Below, piece after piece: positions 1-6,070 of a stretch of 6,078 nt of DNA. Source of the stretch: an uncultured Collinsella sp. (GTDB taxonomy: Bacteria; Actinomycetota; Coriobacteriia; Coriobacteriales; Coriobacteriaceae); contig USHR01000111.1 in assembly GCA_900554495.1 (NCBI GenBank), forward strand, positions 1 through 6,078, written 5' to 3'. The notes beneath the pieces are model-generated. The model saw nothing but the letters and a program-made list of their open reading frames with translations, did not search any database and had not been told where the DNA came from. The position numbers were made by a program, and so were the translations under genes. Each line of letters begins with the position of its first letter. Position 1 is the stretch's first letter.

Positions 1-51
1 AAGGAGCAGCAGGACGAGGTCATTGCGCGTACCTTCCACGACAAGTTCTAA
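1..51 (+). CDS. 3' end of an unidentified gene
   Basis: The first 48 bases read without interruption as KEQQDEVIARTFHDKF and then a TAA stop. The codon choice resembles that of the downstream genes, so this is probably the C-terminus of a real protein whose start lies outside the window. The tail is charged and hydrophilic, with no membrane segment or recognisable motif. Sixteen residues are too few to assign a family. It is followed by the large inverted repeat at 68-213, whose central hairpin may end its transcript, so it need not belong to the sugar operon. Confidence 0.6.
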   Translation, partial: KEQQDEVIARTFHDKF

Positions 52-67
52 AGGGACTCAACTCCCG

Positions 68-213
68 CAGGATCGCCGGGGCTGTTTGGGTTACCTCCCA
101 AAACGTCCTCGGACATGTCGGAAGCCCCCGCTGCGCGCTACGCGCGGCGGGGGCTTCCTCCGTCCTGCGGAATATTTTGGGAGGTAACCCAAACAGCCCC
201 GGCTGGGGTCCTG
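68..213. repeat. Nested long inverted repeat with palindromic arms
   Basis: Bases 75-103 and 175-203 are perfect 29-base reverse complements. After a small asymmetric internal loop the pairing resumes with CAGGA (68-72) against TCCTG (209-213). Each arm is itself a dyad: TTTGGG-TTACCT-CCCAAA at 85-102 and TTTGGG-AGGTAA-CCCAAA at 176-193. The 71-base interior contains a further 18-pair hairpin (120-158) and two copies of CGTCCT (104-109 and 161-166). The strand could thus fold either as one long stem or as three successive hairpins. I see no target-site duplication at the edges and no transposase. It could be a bidirectional terminator, a REP- or MITE-like intergenic repeat, a structured RNA, or an invertible segment. 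The structure is certain, its role is not. Confidence 0.9.
120..158 (+). terminator. GC-rich terminator-like hairpin
   Basis: Bases 120-137 pair with 141-158 around the three-base loop CTA. The 18-pair stem contains a single T-G wobble (132 with 146), and its outer part is GGAAGCCCCCGC against GCGGGGGCTTCC. The 3' side is followed by the pyrimidine-rich TCCGTCCT rather than a clean T-run, so it is not a textbook intrinsic terminator. It lies about 70 bases after the stop codon of the partial upstream gene, where a terminator would be expected. Because it is nearly symmetrical, it could act on transcripts from either side. Confidence 0.6.
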
Positions 214-294
214 TGTAGTCACCCTTTAGGCGGAACTCTCCTAATTATTTGGATGAGTCGTTTACTTACTTGTACTGTTACCGTCTTCCCACTG

Positions 295-337
295 TTGTTG
301 GGGTATGCTTTGTTCGTATGTAAACGTATGACATGTT
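295..337 (+). promoter_or_regulatory. Probable autoregulatory operator and weak promoter of the LacI-type gene
   Basis: Bases 320-337 (GTAAACGTATGACATGTT) match 14 of 18 positions of the operator-like motif at 1470-1487, with the CG core and the GACAT half preserved. The motif lies 17 bases before the repressor start codon. A weak promoter, TTGTTG (295-300) with TATGTA (317-322) at 16-base spacing, would overlap the operator, which would fit negative autoregulation. The promoter call is tentative because neither hexamer is strong. The rest of 204-294 is comparatively AT-rich around 240-280 and shows nothing else I can name. Confidence 0.45.
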
Positions 338-354
338 GATGAGGGGAGGGTGCT

Positions 355-1365
355 ATGGCTCGCGAGGGCGCTCGTTCTAAGGATTCTGCTAAGCCTGGCA
401 TCAAGGAAGTTGCAGCGGTGGCGGGGGTTTCGCCTACTACGGTATCTCGCGTGCTTAATAATCGCGGCTACATTAGTCAGGAAACCCGCGATAAAGTCCA
501 TGCGGCGATGGAGCGCATCAATTACACGCCCAACGATATCGCCCGTGCCATGCTCAACGGTCGCCTGAACCTTATCGGCATGATCGTTCCCTTTGTGAGC
601 AGCCCGTTCCATGCTCAGGTTGTGCAGGCGGTCGAGCGCACGTTGGCCGAAAACGGTTTTAAGATGCTGCTGTGCAATAGTGCCAATCGACCTGATCTTG
701 AGCGTTCTTATATCGATATGCTTCGGCGCAATATGGTTGATGGCGTCATCGTCAACTCGCTTAATATCGGTGCCGAGGCGTATGCCGAGATGGGCTTGAG
801 TCTGGTTGGTATCGACTGCGACCTTGGCGAAGCCTCTGTTCAGATTGCGAGCGACAGCTATAGCATCGGCGAACTTGCCACGCGTCGCCTGATCGATGAC
901 GGATGTTCACGCATCCTATGCCTGCGCAGCAATAGCCGCATGCGCATGCCTGCCAATAAGCGTACCGATGCCTACCTCGATGTTGTTGAGCAGGCCGGTT
1001 TGCCCGCGCTTGTCCGTGAGGTTGAGTTCGTTAAGCCCGACGACGAAAAGAGCGCGGTCGTTGCGAAGATCCTCGATGAGAACCCCGATATTGACGGCAT
1101 CTTTGCGGGAGACGACACGATGGCGGCTATCTGTCTTAACGTGATGAAGCAGCGCGGCTTGAGCGCTCCGGGCGATATTAAGGTCGTGGGCGCGGATGGT
1201 GCCCGCCGCACTATGACGTTTATGCCTGACTTAACAACCGTGCGCCAAGATATCGATCGCATCGGAGAGCTCGCGGCGCAATCCATCATCGCTCTTGTTA
1301 ACGGCGATAATCCCGAATCGAATATCAAGCTCCCCGTTGAACTCATTGAGGGCAAAACCGCGTAG
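355..1365 (+). CDS. LacI-family transcriptional repressor of the sucrose/fructoside locus (ScrR-like)
   Basis: This 336-residue protein has the standard length and layout of LacI/GalR-family repressors. A short basic N-terminal tail precedes the helix-turn-helix at residues 16-36 (IKEVAAVAGVSPTTVSRVLNN). The hinge helix is near 59-72 (PNDIARAMLNGRLN). A periplasmic-binding-protein-like effector domain fills the rest, with family landmarks IFAGDD at 249-254 and LTTVRQD at 293-299. ATG 355 is supported by a strong GGGGAGG site at 343-349. The protein is expected to bind DNA as a dimer in the cytoplasm and to release it on binding a sugar or sugar phosphate. Related 18-base motifs occur upstream of this gene and upstream of the following hydrolase, so it probably controls both. 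The family call is firm. The sucrose or fructoside effector is inferred from the neighbours, so no gene symbol is given. Confidence 0.92.
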   Translation: MAREGARSKDSAKPGIKEVAAVAGVSPTTVSRVLNNRGYISQETRDKVHAAMERINYTPNDIARAMLNGRLNLIGMIVPFVSSPFHAQVVQAVERTLAENGFKMLLCNSANRPDLERSYIDMLRRNMVDGVIVNSLNIGAEAYAEMGLSLVGIDCDLGEASVQIASDSYSIGELATRRLIDDGCSRILCLRSNSRMRMPANKRTDAYLDVVEQAGLPALVREVEFVKPDDEKSAVVAKILDENPDIDGIFAGDDTMAAICLNVMKQRGLSAPGDIKVVGADGARRTMTFMPDLTTVRQDIDRIGELAAQSIIALVNGDNPESNIKLPVELIEGKTA

Positions 1366-1405
1366 TTCATCCCGTGCCAAAAGAATCTCTCAAACGCCTC
1401 TGATG

Positions 1406-1437
1406 ACCGTTCGCCGGCATATGTCAACCGTTTGCCG
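1406..1437. repeat. Tandem ACCGTTYGCCG repeat with 21-base period
   Basis: ACCGTTCGCCG at 1406-1416 recurs as ACCGTTTGCCG at 1427-1437 with one mismatch. The start-to-start spacing is 21 bases, about two helical turns. The second copy overlaps the inverted operator copy at 1418-1435. It could reflect a second regulator site or a partial duplication during operator evolution. Confidence 0.45.
1418..1435 (-). promoter_or_regulatory. Operator-like motif, inverted copy
   Basis: Read on the minus strand this is GCAAACGGTTGACATATG, matching 16 of 18 positions of the plus-strand motif at 1470-1487. The core is partly palindromic around a central CG, as expected for LacI-family operators. Its CG lies 46 and 63 bases upstream of the CGs of the two tandem copies. 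It is upstream of the -35 element, so it could serve as an auxiliary operator for looping. That role is inferred. Confidence 0.6.
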
Positions 1438-1469
1438 ATGACTGGAACTGCGAAAAGATGTATTGGTGT

Positions 1470-1504
1470 GAAAACGTTTGACATATGAAAACGATTGACA
1501 TATC
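1470..1504 (+). promoter_or_regulatory. Tandem pair of LacI-type operator motifs
   Basis: GAAAACGTTTGACATAT (1470-1486) is followed directly by GAAAACGATTGACATAT (1487-1503), differing at one base. Each contains the CG-centred core typical of LacI/GalR operators and a conserved TTGACATAT right flank. The CG centres are 17 bases apart. The first copy supplies the -35 hexamer and the end of the second supplies the start of the -10 hexamer of the promoter at 1478-1506, so bound repressor would occlude RNA polymerase. Similar motifs at 320-337 and, inverted, at 1418-1435 make a shared regulator likely. Confidence 0.7.
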
Positions 1505-1506
1505 TT
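1478..1506 (+). promoter_or_regulatory. Sigma-70-type promoter for the hydrolase-transporter-hydrolase unit
   Basis: A perfect TTGACA (1478-1483) is followed after 17 bases by TATCTT (1501-1506), which matches four of six consensus positions including the first two and the last. Transcription would begin near 1513 and leave a leader of about 37 bases before ATG 1550. The promoter lies inside the tandem operator pair, so it is probably repressed by the LacI-type protein. No convincing promoter was found in the gaps before the two following genes, which suggests one transcript through 5972. Confidence 0.65.
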
Positions 1507-1535
1507 GCAGTTGTACCGAGTTAGTATCTCGTGGG

Positions 1536-1543
1536 AAAGGAAG
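1536..1543 (+). promoter_or_regulatory. Ribosome binding site fixing the start at 1550
   Basis: AAAGGAAG lies six bases before ATG 1550. An in-frame TTG at 1505 would lengthen the protein by 15 residues, but it overlaps the -10 element and would precede the predicted transcript start, so it is rejected. Confidence 0.7.
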
Positions 1544-1549
1544 TCTCGG

Positions 1550-2932
1550 ATGCACAAGGTGTATTACCAGCCTGAGGGAATTTGGGTAGGCGACATCATG
1601 CCGTACGGCGAGGACGGCACGTTCTATCTCTATCATCAGCGTGACACGCGTAACCCCGGACCTTTCGGAGAGCCGTTTGGCTGGGCACTCGCGACGACCA
1701 AGGATTTCGTCAACTACAAGGACTTTGGCGAGAGCCTTGAGCGTGGCGGCGACGAGGAAGTCGACCAGTACGTTTATGCCGGCACGGTGTTTAAGGTGGG
1801 CGACAAGTACCATGCGCTCTACACTGGCTGCAATCGCGATAAGGTCCGCGCGCGCTTGATGAAGCAGGTTCTTCTTCACGCAACGAGTGACGACGCCGTC
1901 AAGTGGGAGAAGAACATCGCCGAAACGCTGCTTCCGCCCCAGGAGGGTTACGATGACCGCAACTGGCGCGATCCCTTTGTGCTGTGGGATGAGGAGAACG
2001 AAGAGTACATGCTCATCCTCGGCACGCGTGTGGGCGAGGACAAGCGTCTGATGACCGGTCGTCTGGTCAAGTTCACCTCCAAGGACCTGGATACCTGGGA
2101 GTTCCAAGGCGACTGGTGGAATCCGGGCCTGTACACCATGTTCGAGATGCCTGATCTCTTTAAGATGGGCGACTGGTGGTATCTGGTGTTCTCCGAGTAC
2201 AGTGATGGCAACAAGACTCGTTACCGCATGTCTCGCTCTATCAACGGTCCTTGGATCACACCTGCGGACGATTCCTTCGATGGCCGCGCGTACTATGCCG
2301 CGCGTACCGCATTTGATGGCGAGCGCCGCGTTCTCTTTGGTTGGGTTCCTACGCGTGACGAGGGCGGTGACCCCAGCTCTTACCTGTGGGGTGGCACCTT
2401 TATGCCCCTCGAGATCGTTCAGCGCGCCGACGGAACGCTCGGCACCAAGCTTCCCGACAGTATGCTTGGCGCCTTTGGCGAGGCCAAGGCAGTCGAGGCC
2501 TTTGAGCTTTCCTGTGAGTCGGGCAAGGTCGAGCAGGTGCTCGCCGCGGATGCCGGCTCCACCTATATGCTCGACGCCGACATCGAGCTCGCCGGTGACG
2601 CTGCCGGCTTCTCGGTAAAGCTTGCCGAGGACGCCGAATCCGGTCTTGCCTATGAGTTCCGCGCCAACCTGCGTGAGGGCAAGCTCGAGTTTACGGCGGC
2701 CCCCCAGTATCCGTGGTTCCAGGTCAACAACATGGGCCTCGAGCGTCCGTTGTTCTTTAAGGGCGAGGGCACTCATCATGTGCGCCTGGTCGTTGACGAC
2801 GATATCGCTACCATCTTTGTCGATGATGTTGCGCTTAACGCTCGCTTCTGCAATAAGCAGGGCCAGGGTGTGGCGCTGACGGTCACCGACGGTACGCTCA
2901 AGTGCGCAAATGCAACAATCGCGTCTCTGTAA
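1550..2932 (+). CDS. Divergent glycoside hydrolase family 32 enzyme (beta-fructosidase-like)
   Basis: This 460-residue protein has the GH32 arrangement: an N-terminal five-bladed beta-propeller with the active site, then a C-terminal beta-sandwich from roughly residue 320 on. Candidate catalytic residues are the nucleophile Asp15, the transition-state stabiliser Asp141 in WRDPF, and the acid/base Glu199 in EMPDLF. The usual W-x-N-D-P-N-G block is replaced by WVGDIMPYGEDG, which keeps the Asp but loses the Asn-Pro-Asn-Gly surroundings. EMPD likewise stands where ECPD is usual. This marks it as a divergent subgroup whose substrate I cannot name. There is no signal peptide, so it probably acts in the cytoplasm on imported, possibly phosphorylated, fructosides. 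It is the first gene after the operator-controlled promoter and ends 45 bases before the EIIBC start, consistent with an operon. GH32 membership is likely, but sucrose-6-phosphate specificity is not shown. Confidence 0.85.
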   Translation: MHKVYYQPEGIWVGDIMPYGEDGTFYLYHQRDTRNPGPFGEPFGWALATTKDFVNYKDFGESLERGGDEEVDQYVYAGTVFKVGDKYHALYTGCNRDKVRARLMKQVLLHATSDDAVKWEKNIAETLLPPQEGYDDRNWRDPFVLWDEENEEYMLILGTRVGEDKRLMTGRLVKFTSKDLDTWEFQGDWWNPGLYTMFEMPDLFKMGDWWYLVFSEYSDGNKTRYRMSRSINGPWITPADDSFDGRAYYAARTAFDGERRVLFGWVPTRDEGGDPSSYLWGGTFMPLEIVQRADGTLGTKLPDSMLGAFGEAKAVEAFELSCESGKVEQVLAADAGSTYMLDADIELAGDAAGFSVKLAEDAESGLAYEFRANLREGKLEFTAAPQYPWFQVNNMGLERPLFFKGEGTHHVRLVVDDDIATIFVDDVALNARFCNKQGQGVALTVTDGTLKCANATIASL

Positions 2933-2977
2933 TGGCCACAAAACGTCTTATGATTTCGTAAGGGAATGGAGAGGAAC

Positions 2978-4428
2978 ATGGACTACAAAGTAGTGTCTCA
3001 GCAAGTCGTCGATAACGTCGGCGGTCTGGAGAACATCGAGGGTGCCACGCATTGCGTTACGCGTCTGCGTCTGGTGCTCAAGGATACGAGCAAGTACAAC
3101 AAGGCCGAGCTCGAAAACATCGATGGCGTCAAGGGCGTGCTGTACAACAGCGGCCAGCTCATGATCATCTTCGGTACCGGTACCGTCAATAAGGTCTACG
3201 ATGAGTTTATGGCTCTGACGGGCGTTAAGGAGATCAGTGCTTCCGAGGTCAAGGGCGCCGAGGCGGACAAGAAGGGCAAGTTCTTCTCGGTCCTCAAGGT
3301 ATTCTCGGACATCTTTATCCCCATCATTCCCGCCTTCGTCGGCGCTGCTATCATCATCGGCCTTAAGTCGCTGATCGTTGCCAACGGCCTCTTTGGCATG
3401 GAGGGCAGCCTCGCCGATCACAGCGAGTTCCTCAAGAACCTCGCAAGCTTCTTTGCCATTATCGCCACCACGTTTGACTACCTGCCTGTCCTGGTTATGT
3501 ACAGCGCGGTCAAGCGTTTTGGCGGTAACCCGATCCTGGGCATCCTCGTCGGTATCGTCATGGTTCATCCGAGCCTTATGAACCGCAACGCGTTCGTTAT
3601 GGACCCGACGGGTGCTGAGTATTGGAACTTTGGTCCGCTCTCCATTCCCATGGTTGCTTTCCAGGGCGGCGTGTTCCCTGCAATCCTGACTGCCTGGTTT
3701 ATGGCCAAGGTCGAGAAGATTGCCCAGAAGTACATTCCCGAGGTTGTCTCGTTTGTCTTTGTCCCGACCGTTACCCTGATTCTTGCCAACGTCGCCCTGT
3801 TCACCGTGTTCGGCCCGCTCGGCAACCTGATTGGCGACGTCCTTGCCGGCGTAATCGATGTCCTGTACAACAGGATGGGCGTCTTTGGTGCCTTTGTCTT
3901 CGCTGCGTTCCTGCAACCGCTCGTCGTTACCGGTACGCATCAGTTCATCCAGGGTATCGGGCTAATCTCGTTGCCACGACCGGCTTCAACTACATTCAGG
4001 CCATCTGGTCCGTTTCCATCATCGCCCAGGGCGGCGGCGCCATCGGTATGTATCTCATTCACAAGAAGCATTCCAAAGAGCGCAACATCTGCATGTCGTC
4101 CTTTATCCCGACGCTGGTCGGAATCTCCGAGCCCGCTATCTTTGCTGCAAACATGCGCTATTCGATCATTCCGTTCATCTGCGCTTGCATCGGTGCAGGC
4201 TGCGGCGGTGCCTTCGTGAAGCTCTTTGAGGTGCGCGCCATCGGTCAGGGTCTGACCGGTGTGCTTGGCCTGCTCATCGTCACACCCGAGACTCTCGTGT
4301 GGTATGTGGCTGGCAATCTCATCGCCTTCATCGTGCCGATCGTCTTGATCTTTGCCTACAACAAGGCAAAGGGCGTGCCGACCACCGATGAAGAGGGCGC
4401 TGGCGCTGGCTTCGACGTTAGCTTCTAG
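2978..4428 (+). pseudogene. scrA: Sucrose-family PTS transporter EIIBC, interrupted by a one-base frameshift
   Basis: The gene encodes a PTS permease of the glucose/sucrose superfamily. Its EIIB domain (about residues 1-85) has the phospho-accepting Cys26 in THCVTRLR. A linker leads to a membrane EIIC domain from about residue 102 with many hydrophobic segments. Near base 3959 the frame breaks: residues up to 327 (VTGTHQFIQGI) read in one frame, and the continuation ANLVATTGFNYIQAIW, including the GISEP motif (382-386), reads in another. One missing base in what should be GAG (Glu328) explains it. Repaired, the protein would have 483 residues, a normal EIIBC length. Unrepaired, translation stops at 4219 after 86 foreign residues and loses about 155 native ones. 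ATG 2978 is preferred over 2966 because GGAG at 2968 is well spaced for it. No EIIA domain is present, so phosphate must come from another EIIA. Sucrose specificity is inferred from family and neighbours; trehalose or another disaccharide is possible. Whether the break is real or a sequencing error cannot be decided here. Confidence 0.85.
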
Positions 4429-4523
4429 TTGAGCCGTTCAGCGTAATGTGCGGATAAGTCCATTTGGGGAAGGGCGTTCGGCTCGTGTGAGTCGAGCGTC
4501 CTTTCCTATAGACGAGAAGGTCA

Positions 4524-5972
4524 ATGGCGATGTTTAATCAAAAAAACAAGGTGATGCGTGCGGACTATGAGCAGTGGCGTGCCGGACAGGATGAGACGGC
4601 GGCTCGCATCGCGTCCGACCCCGATAGACTCCTGTTTCATGTGGAGCCTGAGCTCGGCTGGCTCAACGACCCCAACGGTTTGGTTCAGATTGGTGATACA
4701 TATCACATCTATCATCAATACGATCCGTTTGATGCTGCGCATGGCGGTCCAGTGCTTTGGAACCATCTGACGACAAAGGATTTTGTGACGTACGAGAATC
4801 ACGGCCCCGTGCTGTTCCCCGATTCCGATTTGGATTCGAGTGGAGCGTATTCTGGTTCTGCCTTTGTACGTGATGGCAAGATTCACTACTTCTATACCGG
4901 CAACGTCAAGCATTTTGACCGCGATGATTACGACTACGTGTTGACGGGCCGTGAGCAAAACCAGATTCATATGGTTGCGGAGAACCCCGACGAATTGGGC
5001 GAGAAGCGCATAGCTGTTGGACCGGTCGATTACCCCGACGATATCGGCACGCACGTGCGTGACCCCAAAATCCTTGAACACGATGGTATCTACTACATGG
5101 TTCTCGGCGCTCGTACGAAAGACGACCGTGGCTGCGTGCTTGTCTATACCTCGAGCGATCTAGAGGACTGGAGCTATGCGACGCGCATTGAGCTAGGCGA
5201 GAAGTTTGGTTTTATGTGGGAGTGCCCTGATCTGTTTGAGCTCGATGGCGAGCTTATTCTCGTTTGCTGTCCGCAGGGCGTGCCCGCCGTTGGTTGGCGT
5301 TACCGCAATCCGCACCAGTGCGTGTGGTTTTCCATCGAGGCCGATTGGGAGGCGCCGAGCTTTAAGATCGCCGGGCAGGGCATGCCTCCGATGGTCGATG
5401 CCGGTTTTGATTTCTATGCCCCGCAGTCCTTTGAGGATGCGGCAGGTCGACGCTTGATGATCGGATGGTCGGGTTGCCCCGATGCGACGGCAGAAAGCCC
5501 GACGGTGGCACGCGGATGGCAGTGCGCGTTGACGGTGCCGAGAGAGCTGAGCATGCGCGGTGGCAAGCTCTGCCAGCAGCCGGCGCACGAGATTGAGAGG
5601 ATGCGCGGCGACTGCGTTCGTACCGTAGGCGGAGGGACCGTCGAGGAGCCGGGACGCCTGTTTGATGTTGTGGTTTCCTGTGAGGGAGCTAAGATGATCG
5701 AGCTCGAAATCCGCAAGGGTGTCTTTGTGCGTTATGCGGACGGGATGCTTACCCTCGATATGGGCGACGAAGGCTATGGGCGCGACCAGAGGTCAATCGA
5801 GCTCAGCGAGCTTCGCGACCTGCGTGTGCTTTCGGACACTACGATGGTCGAGATTTTTGCTAACGGCGGCGAGGCGGCACTTACGAGCCGCACCTATTCG
5901 TCGGCGGTACCGGCGATGGGGCTGCGCTCCGAGGGTGCAGCGTCGATGAATTTCTACCGCCTCGTGCATTAA
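4524..5972 (+). CDS. scrB: Sucrose-6-phosphate hydrolase (GH32 beta-fructofuranosidase)
   Basis: This 482-residue protein is a canonical GH32 enzyme. The nucleophile is Asp49 in WLNDPNG, the stabilising Asp180 lies in VRDPK, and the acid/base Glu233 lies in WECPDLF. Supporting motifs are YSGSAF (109-114) and FYAPQSF (297-303). A beta-sandwich domain fills the C-terminal third. Length and motif order fit the ScrB/SacA group, which splits sucrose-6-phosphate into glucose-6-phosphate and fructose. No signal peptide is seen, so it should be cytoplasmic. GAGAAGG at 4514-4520 lies three bases from ATG 4524 and nine from the in-frame ATG 4530, so the true start could be the second, giving 480 residues. 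The 95-base gap after the EIIBC gene has no convincing promoter or operator motif, so cotranscription is likely. Specificity for phosphorylated rather than free sucrose is inferred from the adjacent PTS gene. Confidence 0.92.
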   Translation: MAMFNQKNKVMRADYEQWRAGQDETAARIASDPDRLLFHVEPELGWLNDPNGLVQIGDTYHIYHQYDPFDAAHGGPVLWNHLTTKDFVTYENHGPVLFPDSDLDSSGAYSGSAFVRDGKIHYFYTGNVKHFDRDDYDYVLTGREQNQIHMVAENPDELGEKRIAVGPVDYPDDIGTHVRDPKILEHDGIYYMVLGARTKDDRGCVLVYTSSDLEDWSYATRIELGEKFGFMWECPDLFELDGELILVCCPQGVPAVGWRYRNPHQCVWFSIEADWEAPSFKIAGQGMPPMVDAGFDFYAPQSFEDAAGRRLMIGWSGCPDATAESPTVARGWQCALTVPRELSMRGGKLCQQPAHEIERMRGDCVRTVGGGTVEEPGRLFDVVVSCEGAKMIELEIRKGVFVRYADGMLTLDMGDEGYGRDQRSIELSELRDLRVLSDTTMVEIFANGGEAALTSRTYSSAVPAMGLRSEGAASMNFYRLVH

Positions 5973-5991
5973 TCGTGCTTGGAGCACGATT
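5971..5991 (+). terminator. Perfect hairpin overlapping the scrB stop codon
   Basis: AATCGTGCT (5971-5979) pairs perfectly with AGCACGATT (5983-5991) around the loop TGG. The 5' arm begins inside the TAA stop of the preceding gene. The following bases GGACTTGCT are not a T-run, so intrinsic termination is uncertain. The hairpin may instead mark an attenuated or processed transcript 3' end. Confidence 0.5.
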
Positions 5992-6030
5992 GGACTTGCT
6001 GGGCGAAATGTGTCGCAGTTGCTGCGGCCA

Positions 6031-6070
6031 ACTACCGTTTATCGCGTATAGCTACCGTTTGCGGAGTAAG
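6031..6070. repeat. Tandem CTACCGTTT repeat with 20-base period
   Basis: CTACCGTTT occurs at 6032-6040 and again at 6052-6060, exactly 20 bases apart. Each copy is followed by a different 11-base tail. Two helical turns of spacing suggests paired protein-binding sites, perhaps upstream of a gene beyond the window. The region 5992-6078 contains no gene I can support. Confidence 0.5.

Noticed and set aside
68..213. Insertion sequence or transposon remnant
   Set aside because: There is no transposase fragment and no target-site duplication next to the inverted arms, so mobility stays only a hypothesis.
259..326. CGTTTAC (259-265) inverted relative to GTAAACG (320-326) as a second repressor operator
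   Set aside because: Only seven bases match, and the flanks lack the GACATAT part shared by the other operator copies, so chance is a sufficient explanation.
115..339. A 74-codon frame across the inverted repeat and LacI upstream region
   Set aside because: It runs through the hairpin and the operator, its start is in the hairpin region without a ribosome site, and the translation resembles no protein.
1424..2941. A 505-codon open frame on the minus strand across the first GH32 gene
   Set aside because: It is antisense to a gene with clear GH32 motifs, gives no recognisable protein, and is explained by GC-rich codon use that depletes stops on the opposite strand.
2948..3940. A 330-codon minus-strand open frame opposite the EIIBC gene
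   Set aside because: Its product is highly charged and low in complexity, has no family motif, and lies opposite a real EIIB and membrane domain.
3622..4428. A separate gene starting at 3622
   Set aside because: Its first ~110 codons are out of frame with the EIIC sequence and meaningless. Only the part after about 3960 is real, as the frameshifted end of the EIIBC gene.
4481..4497. Hairpin GCTCG-N7-CGAGC between EIIBC and scrB, with a TATAGA box at 4507-4512
   Set aside because: Five base pairs and no T-run are too weak for a terminator. The TATAGA has no -35 partner and would start transcription at the ribosome site.
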